Assembly: GCA_012932295.1 (NCBI GenBank) | Contig: JAAONU010000001.1 | Location: 50,007,134 to 50,071,133, forward strand | Origin: Cyclina sinensis | Taxonomy: Eukaryota > Mollusca > Bivalvia > Venerida > Veneridae | DNA length: 64,000 bases | Direction: 5' to 3' | Shown here: positions 14,346 to 26,569 of the stretch, piece by piece | How the letters are laid out: every line of letters starts with the position of its first letter | How positions within the stretch are numbered: the first letter of the stretch is position 1 | Made by a program: the position numbers and the translations under genes | The notes under the pieces: generated by a model | The model's input: the letters and a program-made list of their open reading frames with translations, nothing else | The model's database searches: none | What the model was told of the DNA's origin: nothing

Positions 14346-14502
14346 TGTATAGAAGCATAATATGATGTTTGTTCATAGAATATTAACTCCTCTTAAATTT
14401 TAAAGTAAAAAAATCAACTTAATTCTGTGAGTCAGTCCCTTTAAAGCGCTAGGTGCGAAAAGTATTCTTAATCATTTTTATATTGGCCTTTTTGAAACTT
14501 AA

Positions 14503-14963
14503 AGGGATATACAGGTAAAAGCGTTATGCTTTCTTTCTCGCTTCTTCAATCAATATACTATAAATGTGATCGAAATAAATACAATGATCGGTTCCAGTAA
14601 CAAAGATTTCCTCTTTTTAAAAGAAAAGCTGGGTGGTTTCCTTACTTGACCCACGTGGGTCTAGATATAAAATTCAGATTTCGCGCTAAATTTCGCAGTG
14701 AATGACTGGACGATTGAAGTACCTGTCACGTGACCTACGGCAAAAGCAACCCAAGAGAAACGACGATTGGTTGTTTTTGTCACGTGACCTATTTAAAAAT
14801 AACTCACCGTTTACGTTTTACTTTCTGTTAAAGAACGTTCATATATTTCACTTTATTTATATGGACAAACAAACTGGGAATTAAAAGTTCTTCATATTGA
14901 CCGTGATGTGAGCAAATTATATCAGTTTAAGTTTTTGGGGCATTCATTTGCTTGTGTATCCCT
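14503..14963. mobile_element. 461-bp MITE flanked by TTAA, with E-boxes
   Basis: TTAA occurs immediately outside both ends (14,499-14,502 and 14,964-14,967). The ends are inverted: AGGGATATACA on the left and TGTATCCCT on the right. TTAA duplication is the signature of piggyBac-type elements, but the terminal bases do not prove that family. Inside are three palindromic E-boxes: GACCCACGTGGGTC at 14,648-14,661, and GTCACGTGAC at 14,725-14,734 and 14,779-14,788. There is no credible coding sequence. Confidence 0.6.
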
Positions 14964-15049
14964 TTAAGAAGTAGATTGGTTCTTTAAGTTATATCATGCG
15001 AGAACATTCTTTTTAAAATGTCTTAGAAATAGTCTCACTGACTTCGAAT

Positions 15050-16830
15050 TTGCTATGCAGCTTTCTTGCAATGTGTAAAAGACTTAGTGCAATGCCTAAG
15101 AACCATAACTATACCTGGTCTCATTTTTGAAATACCTCCCCACTTGAATTCTTTTAATCCGGAGCATAAATTTTTAATCTATGAAGTAAATTGATATGTA
15201 TCTTTAAATAAAGAGAGTTGGCGAAAAGGTAAACTGCAGTGCCCAAGAAATATAACTATACCTTATCCAGTTATTGAGAAATCCCCCTTTTTTATTTTAT
15301 ATATTGACTTTTTGTCCGGAGCATAACGTGTACACTATGAAAAGGATTGACTTCAAACTTAAGATAATGACAGATGATAAGAAGAAAAAGTGCAGTGCTC
15401 GAGAATCATAACCTTTCCTGGTCCCATTTTTTAATTATCTCCCTTCTTTAAAAATTTTGACAAGAGCATAACTTAAAAACTATGAAGTGTATTTGTGTGA
15501 GACGTAAGGAAAAGAAAGCTGTCGACAAGAAAAAGTGCACTGCTTAAGAAGAAAAACTCTACCTTATCCCATTTTTAAATAATCTCCCCTTTTTTAAGTT
15601 TTAAAATGAATTTTGTCCAGAGCAAAACTTGAACACTTTGGAAGGGGTTGTCTTGAAACCTAAGAAATAGACAGATGGTAGGAAGTTGAAGTGCTGTGCA
15701 CAAGAACCCTTAGTCTATCTGGTTCAATTTTTGAATGATCTCCCTTTTTGACCGGAGCATTACTTCAAAACTATGAAGTGATTTGATGTAAAACTTATAA
15801 TAAAAAAAGCTAGGGACAGTCAAAGAACAATATCACTATCTTAACCAGTTTTTCTTGCAATCTCCCCTTTCTTAATTTCTATAAAGATTTTTTTTCTGGA
15901 GCATAACTTGAACAATGTGAAAGGGAATGTCTTGAAGCTATGGTAAATTGTAGAAGTGCAGTGCCACCCCCATAAGCATTCCTGGCCCCATTTTTTATTA
16001 TCTCCTCTTATTTTTTTGACCGGTGCATAACTTAAAAACTTTGAATTAAATTGATGTGAAACTTAAAATATAGATCGCTGATGACAAGAAAAAGTGCATA
16101 ACTCTGCCTTATCCAGACTTAGAGTAATCTCCTTTTTTTACAATTTCTATAATGAATTTTTATCCGGAACATAACTTGAAGACTATAACTTATAACGTTT
16201 GAATTATCTCCGTTTTTATTTTATTTATTTTTTATTTTGACAGAAGCAAAATTTTATATATATAAAGTGAATTGATGTGAAACAGAATAATAGATAGTTT
16301 GCGACAAGGAGAAGTGTAGTGCCAAAATTCATAACTCTTCCTTCATCTAAGTTTTGATTAATCTCCCCTCCTTTAATTTTAATAATGAATTTTTGTCGGG
16401 AGCATTTGGAATTTGAACACTATTAAAGGGATTGTCTTGAAATGTAGGGTAAATATAGATGGTTAGAAGTAGAAGTGCAGTGGACAAAAACCATAACTCT
16501 TCCTTGTCCCATTTTTAGTTATACCCCTTCTTGGTAATTTTTTGTCCGTAGCATTAATTTAAAACTATGAAGTGATTTGATTTGAAACTTAAAAATTTGT
16601 AGATAGCTGGTGATAAGGAGAAGTGCACTGCCCAAGAAACATAACTCTACTTTATCATGTTTTAAGTTACCTACGTTTCTTCGGTAGTAAAATGACTTTT
16701 GTTCTGAGCATAACTTGATCATTATAAAAGGTGTTGATTTGAAACTTAAAATAAAGAAATGTGGTAAGAAGTAGAAGTGCAGTGTGCCAGATCTCTCTTC
16801 TAGGTTTCATTTTGAATGAACTTCACTTTT
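15050..16830 (+). repeat. ~150-bp tandem array, about 12 units
   Basis: Degenerate units are anchored on 'gagcataactt' near 15,162, 15,319, 15,464, 15,620, 15,755, 15,899, 16,023, 16,168, 16,243, 16,400, 16,550 and 16,706. Two unit types alternate: one with 'tgaacactatgaaaggg', the other with 'taaaaactatgaag'. The higher-order period is therefore about 300 bp. One spacing is short (75 bp), suggesting an internal deletion. All open frames in the stretch are incidental. Confidence 0.8.
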
Positions 16831-17094
16831 TTAAAAAAAAATGTTGGTATATAGATAGTTTATGGTACATTGATATGAGTCTTTAGTGTCGTGTCAATAC
16901 AGAGATGTAAAAATATTCTTGCTGAATTGGATGATTTCCAAATATTTGTGCAGTACCATGTGTAACGTCTGTTCGCAGCCTAGACTGACGGGCGTATATT
17001 GCATCTCCTGTGCGATGCTTGATTTATTGTAAATTATTTTTGAAAATATCTGATTGAAGACAACGTACTACTTGTACAATATACTTCAGTTTAC

Positions 17095-17605
17095 CATGTT
17101 TTACTACTGGAGCTGCTTTCTAAGCGTCGGACTATTACAATATATTTCAGTGTTCTACTGGAGCTACTTACTAAGTGTCGGACTATTTCAGTAAAGTTCA
17201 GTGTACTACTGAAGTCAACTTACTAAGTGTCGGACTATTTCAGTAAAGTTCAGTGTACTACTGAAGTCAACTAACTGTCGGACTATTTCAGTACAGTTTA
17301 GTGTACTACTGAAGTCTACATACTGAGTTTTGGAATGTACGATGTATTTCAGTTTAATACTGAAGTCTACAAACTGAGTCTCGGACTTAAACAATATATT
17401 TCAGATTACTGCTGAAGTCTACAAACTAAATGACAGATTTGTGCAATATATTTCAAATTACTACTGAAGTCTACACACTAAGTGTCGGACTTGTACAATA
17501 TATTTCAGTTTACTACTGAAGTCTACAAACTAAAAGACAGATTTGTGCAAAATATTTCAGTTTAATTCTAAAGTCTACATACCAAGTGTCGGACATGTAC
17601 AAAAG
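17095..17605 (+). repeat. 51-bp minisatellite, about 10 units
   Basis: The anchor 'gtgtcggact' or its variants occurs near 17,126, 17,177, 17,229, 17,277, 17,327, 17,380, 17,428, 17,482, 17,533 and 17,587. This gives a 48-54 bp period. Each unit also contains 'tactactgaagtctac' and 'aatatatttcag'. Variant units with 'gacagatttgtgcaa' alternate with 'gtcggacttgtacaa' near the 3' end. Confidence 0.85.
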
Positions 17606-18289
17606 AGTTCACCTACATGCATTCTGCATAACACTTTCTGAATGTTATGTCAATGTATCGTGTTATCAATTGGAAAATACGTAAATTCAATTTACGGCAC
17701 TTTTTTGGGTTTAAATGTCACATGATAGTGAATGTCACGTGATCGATTAGTACAGCCTGAATGTTTCATGTTATGTTACATTAACTTTTTCCTTGTCAAA
17801 TTATACGTGGCTTTATTCATGAAGAAAAGTACGTGTGACACGAGGTAATAATGGCATATTACAATCTCTCTAGCGTGTTTCAAGAGGCAATTCTTGAAGC
17901 TTCAGAAATGTCAATTATGTCCTTTCTAACGCTAAAAATGCCAGTTATTTCTTTCTTATGACAAAAAACAGCGCCTCAATGCATTATTAAAAAATCGGTT
18001 TGTGACGTTGTTAGATAGAGCTCAACCTTTTATGCACGGATATAAATGTGACAAAATCTCTAATAATGTCATTTTTTGTAACATTATGCCTGCCTCTACA
18101 AAATCAAACTGGTGTTTTTCATATCTTTTTGTCTGAGTGAAAAATAATTTCAAAGGTAAAATCGACCTTGGCTTCTCACTCGAGTGTTACAGATAGTGCA
18201 ACTTTGATTTAGATAAAAATCGTGATATTACGTTTGCATCAGGTGAATACTGTCATGATAATACTTAATGGCTAGCTATTATGGTAGCT

Positions 18290-18830
18290 GATTTTTGCCA
18301 TTTCGTTCTGTCGCGTTGGTGGGGCAACAACAAGTCAGAACGACATTTGTAGCTTTTGTTGTATTTGCGCGGCCATTTGTCGTTTTGTCGCCCCGTCAAC
18401 ACTCCATCACGACAGAAAAAAATATTTTAGTGCGCAAACACGACATTTCTATTTCCACCGACACGACACTTGCTTTTGTGGTTCCGGCAAGCCTTGCATT
18501 TGGCACTCCTAAATTTTCGTTCTGTCGCGATGGCGTGTTTGTTGAATTTAATCCCGCCAGAACGACAAGTTAGGACCGCCAGCACACGTTTAAGGGTTAC
18601 TGGAACGACAAATGCAAGTATCGTGTTGTCGTGTTGGCGAGTATTGAAATATCGAGGTGGCGTTCTAGGAATGTCGTTCTTTCGTGGAAGACGACAACAA
18701 GAAAGAGACAACACAGAAGAAAGATTTACACAATTGAGCGCCCAGATACGAGAAATGGTACGTTTGTTTTTCTGTTGTGTTATCGTCTTTCGCCCAAACA
18801 ACCCACCAACACGAAATTAAAGAGATCTGT
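18290..18830. repeat. CpG-rich island of inverted GTCGT/ACGAC motifs
   Basis: This 0.5 kb island stands out from the AT-rich flanks. It is packed with short blocks such as 'cgttctgtcgcg', 'gaacgacaa', 'gtgttgtcgtgttgg' and 'atgtcgttctttcg', present in both orientations. Long frames are open on both strands at once (18,295-18,573 +, 18,427-18,801 -, 18,470-18,820 +). That points to low stop-codon density from composition and not to a gene. Confidence 0.5.
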
Positions 18831-19599
18831 CACCATAATTCCTAGTATTTTCATCATTAACTTTATATACATATAACATAAAACTGCTACAACACATTTC
18901 AAGCAAATACATTTACAATACTTACATGTAACAACGTTAGCAAAAATAATAGTAGAATTGTTCACAGAGAGATTATGCCAGCATACCGTTTGTCATCTGC
19001 AAAAGATATATGTTTGAAATATTTTCTTCGTAGATCATTTAACTTCAAACATACTGATATACAAGGTCTGACTATATATTACTTCAACTGAAATCATTAA
19101 GACTAAATGATTTTCCGCAACCGATTAATAGTAAATGATTACTACAGTATACAGTACCATTTGTCCGATTTAGATCGCATCACATTCTTTGTTATCTGTG
19201 AATCGTAACGTTTTGTTGAAGAATGTCCCGACAAAATATCTCGTTAATAACAAACATTGTATCATTGTTAAAAGACAGCTCCTTTTGACCTTTTCTGCAA
19301 AGAAAAATTGTCTTTTCTGACTAAAATTAACACCGCAGCACTAACAACGTGCGTTTACCGAATTCAGGTTATACGTTATCAATTCACACAACCGAGCTAA
19401 ACAATATATATTCACTGGAATTTATCACAGATCTCATCAACATATCCAACTTCAAACAGCATGTTTTCTTGTGGATACTACCGGTTTGTTCTTACTGTTA
19501 CTTCCATTGACCGAAGAATTGTAGAAAACTTATTTCAGATCTAGCATGCAGATAACAAATGCGAAAATAGTAGAAAATGGATTCACATTTAGGTTAAAG

Positions 19600-21235
19600 G
19601 CCATACGAGACAACCTCTTTTACCAGTGTAAAGCATTCCTTTAACTTATTGGCACAGAGCACAGGTGAGGTATGAGGAGGGTCTGTCGTCCGGCGTGCGT
19701 CGTCTGTCGTACGTCCAGCGTTCTTAAACTTCTCTGAAACCACTTGGCCAAAGTTAATAAAACTTGACAGAGATGTTCGTTGCATGGAGCTCAACCAATT
19801 TTATTTTCAAATAATTATGTTCCATTTAAAACTCTGGTTGCTATGGTAACCAAAAGAAAAATATTTAAAAATCTTCTGGTCTGAAACCACAAGATCTAGA
19901 GGTTAGATATTTTGCATGGTGCATCATCCTCTACCAAAGTTCTTCAAATTATGTCCCTGGGTCAAAATTGGCCACCACCTAAGGATCACATGTTTTACTA
20001 GAAATGTATAGGAAAAGCTGTAGGAATCTTCTCCTCTAAAACCACATGGCACATAGGTCTAAAATTTTGCACAAAGTATTGTCTAGTAAACCTCTACCAA
20101 TATTGTTCAAATTATGTCCATAGGGTCAAACCTGACCCGACCCAGGGGTCACTTGTTTGTATACAGGCAGACATAGGGGAAAATATCAAAAATCATCTTG
20201 ACTGAAACTACACTAGGCTTTGGGATATGTTATTTAGCAGACAGGGTTACCTAGAGCTTCTTTACGAAAACTGTTCAATTTATGTCCCAGGGGTCAGAAA
20301 TGACGCCACCCTATAGGTCACTTGATTTAATAAAGTCTTATATAAGGAAAACTTCAAAAACATTCTTCTATGAAACAAGAAGGCCTAGTGCTTAGATATT
20401 TTGCATGATACACGATCTAAAATCGTCAGTTTACACAAAGCCTAGAAAGGAGATATTTGATGTTTAACATGACCTAGTACACTTCTACCAAGATTGTTCA
20501 AATCTTGGCCCTTGGGTCAAAATTTACCCTGCCTCCTGGTCAAAGTGAAAAAAAAATCGACTTTTCAAATTTTCGTCATAGAGCCTAAATTAATTGACAG
20601 ATATCTAAGATATTTAGTATATAGGCACCTTGCAAAAATCTCTGCCATTTACATGTATAAAAGTCAATGTGCCTAAGGCTAAAACTATATTTTATTTTAT
20701 TTTTCCAAACAGTCTTTATTTATTGATCGATATCTGAGAGATCCCCTATTCTTAGGACTAGATTACGGTCATTGGGTCAATGTCAAGGTCTCTAAGGCTA
20801 AAATAGATTTTCTAATTTTGTTTTTTATAGAGCCTTTAATTATTGATCGAGATTTAAAATATTTGGTATTCAGGCACTTTGCATGAACCTCCTTCAATTT
20901 ATTGGGTTAAGGTCACCGAGACTAAAATAGAATTATCAACTCTACCTCATAGAGCCTTCATTTATAGCTAAACATCAGTGTATTTTGGTATGTAGGTTCC
21001 ATGCATAGACCATTAGCCTTAGGTGGAGTTTGTGGTCATTAGGTCAAGGTGACCACAGCTAATAATAGATATTTCTACTTCCTGTCATAGAGCCTATATT
21101 TATCGACTGATATATTAGATATTTAGTTTAAAGGCACCTACACAATTAATCTTCAATTAGAAAATGTAATATTTGCTTTTGACGTTTGCTTAGTACCCAG
21201 GTGAACGATCCAGGGCCATCATGGCCCTCTTGTAT
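19600..21235 (+). repeat. 1.6-kb molluscan-type dispersed repeat
   Basis: It starts near 'ggccatacgagacaacctc', has a 'gtcgtccggcgtgcgtcgtctgtcg' block, and then repeats phrases such as 'tctgaaaccaca', 'ttttgcatg', 'ctaccaa..tgttcaaattatgtcc' and 'gggtcaaa'. It ends in 'aggtgaacgatccagggcc' and 'atcatggccctcttgt'. Related ends occur at 25,935 and 32,171, so this is a family with several members in the window. No ORF of transposase type was found. Confidence 0.65.
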
Positions 21236-21564
21236 TCTATTAAGATCTCATCCCTTCTCATTAGTTGACTTTCATAGATAGAGGCTGGTCTTGTATTAGT
21301 TATCTGTAATTCAAAAGTACAAAAATCAATAAATTATCTCAACACACAATCAAACAAATCTCATAAAATATATGAAATCGGTCACGAGTAGGTCCGATAG
21401 TCTGCGATCGTTACAAGCAACTATGGATTACAGGCAGGTCACTTTAAACGAAAGGTTAACTCTAATTTATAAAAGCAATGTATTTCCGTCATGCTCACCT
21501 CATGTAATTACTAAACAAGTTTACATCGTTTATAACTTAGTGTCGTGGGACATATTGATCATAA

Positions 21565-21640
21565 AACACATAAACAGTAATTGACATATTGACATTACAG
21601 GAAATTTATTTTCTTGGCTATAAAAAGACTTCGTGCATGT
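21565..21640 (+). repeat. Dispersed repeat, family C partial copy
   Basis: It shares 'aaacagtaattgacat', 'tgacatta' and 'aatttattt' with 13,650-13,690. Confidence 0.5.
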
Positions 21641-21929
21641 CATTTTGTTTTGACATTTCTTTCTCTGTGCATGTGTGTTTAGAACGCTTACCGTCTTTGT
21701 TGTTAAGTATTCAAAGTAATTCTCTTTCCTGTAACAGGAAATTTGTTATGTATGCAATTTTAGATTAATGCTTTTCGTGAAAAAAGTATACGAAAAAGTA
21801 TACGAAAACTTTGAGTCTCCAAGACATCTTAATTGGATATACCTTGTGAATGTATTGCATTTTTCGGTCCCGAAAAGCAAGTGAAGATTATAAAAGCTTC
21901 AGAGTATGATTTTTGTTTTATCTTGTTAG

Positions 21930-22780
21930 TCTATGAAATAATAGCGGTTGTTTTAATTTGTCTGTTTTATATTTATTTCATATATTGATGCATATAATTA
22001 TGGCATTGAGGTATTTTGATAAATTCTGTTTAAATGCAATTATTTTTTATTTATGTTCTATATGTTTTTTTGATTTTCATTCACATGCATATTTTATATT
22101 AAATATTTTTATCTAAATTCACTAATTTGCTTTTGTATTCTATAAATTTCATCGATAATCAAATAAATTTAATTAAAGTCCTCTAAACTTGATTTATTGT
22201 CAAAAATACTTTCTTTTAATGGAATATTTTTTTCATTTATGTGACATAATTTTCATTCATGTGCTGTAAAGTTTCATTCACATTTAATGATTTAAAATTC
22301 ATATGCAATAAATTTCATTCATATTCAACATTTTTGATTTGAATGCGATAAATTAAGATTTTCATGTACATGTAATTATTGCATTCTAGGAACAATACTT
22401 CGTCAGAAGTTTCCATTTACAATTCCATACATCCAATGAGAGACATTTACAAAATTTGACATCTGACGTATGTCTTTACACAAAATGCAATTATCACATT
22501 TACACCATGTATGAGTAAAAGTTATTAATTTCAATCACACAAATATTGAATGTAAATGAAATTTAATGCATTTGAATAAAATTGATAAAATAAACATAAA
22601 ATTTTAGTGATCAGAATATAAATAAAGTTTATTGAATATAAATAAAGTATCATAAAATATCAATAAAATTCATAGCAAAAAAAGGAAATTCATTGCATTG
22701 CAATTATACCATATAAATGAAAAATGATTGTATGTACAACAAAAAATTGTATATAAATGAAAAATAATTAAACATTAGCT
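21930..22780. repeat. AT-rich foldback of short degenerate repeats
   Basis: The left part (to about 22,380) is full of 'tttcattca', 'tttatttcatat' and 'gcaataaattt' variants. The right part (from about 22,490) carries the reverse-complement style 'atgaaat', 'aaataaag' and 'atataaatgaaa'. The arrangement suggests an imperfect foldback element or satellite. The boundaries are approximate and composition alone could produce part of it. Confidence 0.35.
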
Positions 22781-25700
22781 CAAGCTATGTATGATTTTGC
22801 TAAGAAGGTCAGACCTGACAACAGATTTTAAGTGTACTATGTAACGAATTGTTTAAAATTTCAATCTCAGACTGGTTTTCTACTTATGTATCTACAGTAT
22901 TTAGACAAGGCATACTAAGAATCCATATAGCATAAAATCATTATTATTACTATCATAATTATCACCTTCATCACAATTCAAATCATCATTATAACGAAAT
23001 ATTAACAAATTATGTTCAAAAGGACATCTAGAAAGCGAGCAATACTTAAACGTCACCACAGCAATCAGCATCAGCATCAAAATAATAATAAAAAATCTAT
23101 AAAAATCAAGAAATCATTTGAAACATTAAAGATCCAATTTCGGTTAAAAGGAAACAGTATACTTAGATAATATGTTCTGTTACAAATAGTTCTGAAAATT
23201 ATTCTAAAATCTAAAAGTTACCCGATATTAATGAATTTCTAAGAAACAACCCTTTTCACTTGTAGAAACATCAACTTAATGCAAATGAAGAACAGAAACA
23301 TCCTGATCCTGATCAATCTTTTATTTTACAAACATAAAGAAATGTCCAATGTCTGTGAGAACAGTCTTTAATCGTGTTACTTCATATGTCTTAGCTTTGC
23401 AAGAGAAACTGGATCTTTGAAATTAAAACATAAGCGATACTTGATTCATCGGCATCACATAATTCATCATCATCATAATAATCATCATCATCATGAACAT
23501 CATTTTTACTTTGGTATTAAAAGATGAGTAAACTATTGCAGTGAGAATGATTTAAAACATTAACATCTCCTCAAAAGACTTATAAATAACCTTGGTTAAC
23601 GCCTTTTTGTCGGGTTGGTAACAATTTATATTACCTGCCATGCTATTCTTTTTTTTGTTGTTCAAAGCTGAGTTTCGTTAAAATTCGCGATTTATGTAGC
23701 CTGTGTTTTCATTTCGGTGATTTTTTTTCAAATCTCTAAACTCTTAAAGTATTTAGTAGGGGTAGTTTTTCATAATCCCTTGTAGTGTTTTCAACTGATA
23801 TTGAAAACACCTAAGAAGGAAATTTGAGAAAATCTATGAAAACTGATTGATTCATTCAAAGTGACTTAATGACATATTTTAGACCAGCAATTTAAAGGCT
23901 GATATGTAAAAAGCTTATTTGAGAAAAGTACAAAATTTGTTTAAAATAAATAATAGTATCGGACTGCTCTAAAGCTATTTCTATAAGTTTTTTTGTATAA
24001 AATGTCAAGAAACCAAGAGGGTTAGAATTGTCGATCATAGCATCTCTGGCTTGCCAGAATTTGTTTAAAACAATCATAGAATATGCTATAAAACCTGGAG
24101 CAAGATATTTCGTGAAAATGTTTTAAAGCCAGATGAGGCCACACTTCTGCTTAACGTTTGACATCTTTTCAACAATTCTCAGAACTTAAGTGCTCGAAAG
24201 AAGTGTGTTAGAGATGTTATTATGTGATCTGATATTCAAAGCAAGATACTAAATTTTTTTTAAAAATATTATTTCGACGTGTATTTAGAATTTAGTTAAA
24301 TGTTCTAGTTTAGAAAAAAATTTGCACCGTATACTTCCGATCAACTTTCGATTTGACATCAGAAATTTACGTTATATTTTACTGTTGTTTGTTGCTGCTA
24401 TTTCTATTTGTAATACGTGACTTAGGATAAAATAAAGTTCATACACTTACTGATCAAACTGATTAGATTGAGTTAAATCTGCAAAACAGGGTTTAGTTCG
24501 AAAAAAACAACAACTTTTTTTGCAATAAATTAAAGGCAAACAATTATAGCATAGGATAAACTGGAAACTTGTGTGAATTACTCCCCTTTCACAATCACTA
24601 CTGCAATTCGAAAATCAGACTTTTTCACGTTACCTGACCAGCATGCAAATAAATGTAACTCAAACATTCAATGGTTAAGTGGAAAATAAAACTCACCCTA
24701 TATTTCCACAGTTGCTTTAGTTTAAAGTAAAGTATCGTGTAGAAGTGGTTAAAATAAAATCTTATTTCTCCTCATTCAAACGATTTATGTAAAGGTCGAA
24801 TAATCCTCGGTACTTATATTTTTGATATATTCAATATTGACAACTAAAAATTGCAAATATCACAGATATATATAGTTTAGTAGCAATGCTACATCATAAG
24901 TATCTTTTTTTGTGTCTAAAGCAGAGTAACTGTAAAACAGAGTAAATGGTATTGACCAGTTGCCTCACTCGTTTTTTTTATTACACAACACCACTGTTTC
25001 AGTTCTAAGAACCTGCAATTTTGAAAATATCCGAAGACATTGCATTTAAACTATGTTAAAGGGTTCTGCATGAGTTGTTTATATCTTAGAATATGACAGT
25101 AAAATTACTAGTCGTTGCGTTGTTAAAAGCTATGCTCACGAAATAAGATCATTAACGAATGACCGAGTAAGGTTTATAAAAGTAATCATTTTGAGCATGT
25201 GTTAAACATGTCAGTTTATTGAAATTCCTTGTATTGCATTATTCACAAAAATGAAGATACTTTTATTGCAGCTGATATGTAGCATCATGTCATTTAACCG
25301 GACAATCAGTTATCCAGATAATTTACAATGAAACTTTATATATTTGATTTCTTTTTATATAGATTTTAAATAGATGTAGCTATAAAAGTATTTCTCCTAT
25401 TTCTCCATAATCTATGACTTTACTGAAAACAACATATAGCATTGGCCTCATACTAACACGTCTGTCTTCTGTCAAAAAATCAAACTTTGATGTGTTCAAA
25501 AGCATTAGAACTGTATCATATTGGCAGAAAAAGTGAAACATACACAAGGAAAATAATTCAAAGTTGACCCAAGAAAAATTACTTTATTGACGAGCAGTTA
25601 TACAGCAAACAAGAGTTCCTTTATACCCATTTATTGAAAAATAAAAGCCCAATAATTCTTGTAAAAATAGTACCAATAGTAATTGATTGCACATCAAGTT

Positions 25701-25914
25701 TATTCTTTTTTTGTTGAAAATTTGAAGCAAATCTTTAAAAAAAGTTAAAAAGAGGAGATCTAGACCCAATCTCAATACCTTAATTAATAATATGCCTTGA
25801 TTAATTGATCACATAATCATATAACATAAACAAATTATCACATTTCATACAAATAAGCATTTATTCCTCTAATTAATCAGCAAGTCAATCTTAAACCAAT
25901 ATCATTAGATATAC
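22781..25914. other. Non-coding stretch with (ATC/ATT) runs
   Basis: No gene is supported. Simple trinucleotide runs occur near 22,938-22,995, 23,080 and 23,455-23,500. Confidence 0.35.
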
Positions 25915-25929
25915 TGCCAGTGCTAAATT

Positions 25930-26111
25930 TGACAAAAGGACCATGATAGCCCTTTATCGCTCATCTGAGAACCATTGTAAATATTGGTCAATTTTTCTTT
26001 GCTGTAACTTCCAAAAATAGAACATAAACTACTATGTCAAGGTTGATGTTTTTTTTCAAAATTTTCCATGTGTTTAGAATTTATTTGACCAACACAACTA
26101 AAATAAATATG
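25930..26111 (-). repeat. Dispersed repeat cut by giant element copy 1
   Basis: It starts with 'aaaggaccatgatagccc' and 'tttatcgctcatctga', the reverse complement of the repeat end seen at 32,171-32,206 and 21,197-21,232. It runs up to the giant element at 26,112. The last six bases (26,106-26,111, AATATG) form one half of a target duplication. The other half, and what looks like the continuation of the same repeat, is found in reverse orientation at 44,600-44,715. Confidence 0.6.
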
Positions 26112-26520
26112 TACGGAAGCTTCAATGGGTCACCTCTTGCGCGATCTTTTGTGAGAAAATTTAAGCAAGTCGAAAAAATTAAGGCGCAAAGGCATGCTAT
26201 TCCTAGTGTTTTCGCAAAAAATAATTCGAATTAACGAGAAAATTTGAGTTAATTGGCCAAATGTTTACTTGCAAAAACAGAAATATTGCACATGACGAGT
26301 AATATTTTGACGAGAAATTAATAAAAGGTGTTTTTCGAAAAAAATGTACACGCAATACGTGATACATTTCACCTTCTCGAAAAAAGTTATGACGCAATAC
26401 CTATAACATTACACCTTCCCGCAAAAACTTTTGATGCATTTCCCTAATACATATCATTTGATGAAAAAATGTTTGCGCAATGCCAAAAGTGTATTCACAT
26501 TTCGTTACATTTTTGTCGAG
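26112..26520 (+). repeat. Copy 1 left TIR with 42-bp subterminal array
   Basis: This TIR of about 409 bp matches the reverse complement of 40,600-41,011 and 60,265-60,673, and the direct sequence of 44,716-45,127. Positions 26,337-26,504 are four head-to-tail units of exactly 42 bp. Each opens g(a/c)aaaaa and has a 'gcaat/gcatt' core and an 'acattnca' 3' part. A weaker related unit precedes them near 26,270. Such arrays commonly bind transposase (inference). Confidence 0.9.
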
Positions 26521-26569
26521 AAATGCCATGATATATTATGAATATACACAGCAGGAAATCGTTTGAAAG
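26521..26569 (+). other. Putative 5' UTR exon of the CIDE-N-RING gene
   Basis: A strong donor (AAAG/GTAAGA, GT at 26,570) lies 50 bp inside the TIR. It can splice to an acceptor (acttttcag, ending 27,479) that sits two bases before the CIDE-N-RING start codon. If so, transcription starts in or at the edge of the TIR, where an AT-rich TATA-like block (ttaataaaag, about 26,319-26,328) occurs. There is no transcript evidence. Confidence 0.4.

Noticed and set aside
18427..18801. 124-codon minus-strand frame, with overlapping plus-strand frames
   Set aside because: Several frames on both strands are open at once within a CpG-rich repetitive block, which points to composition and not to coding.
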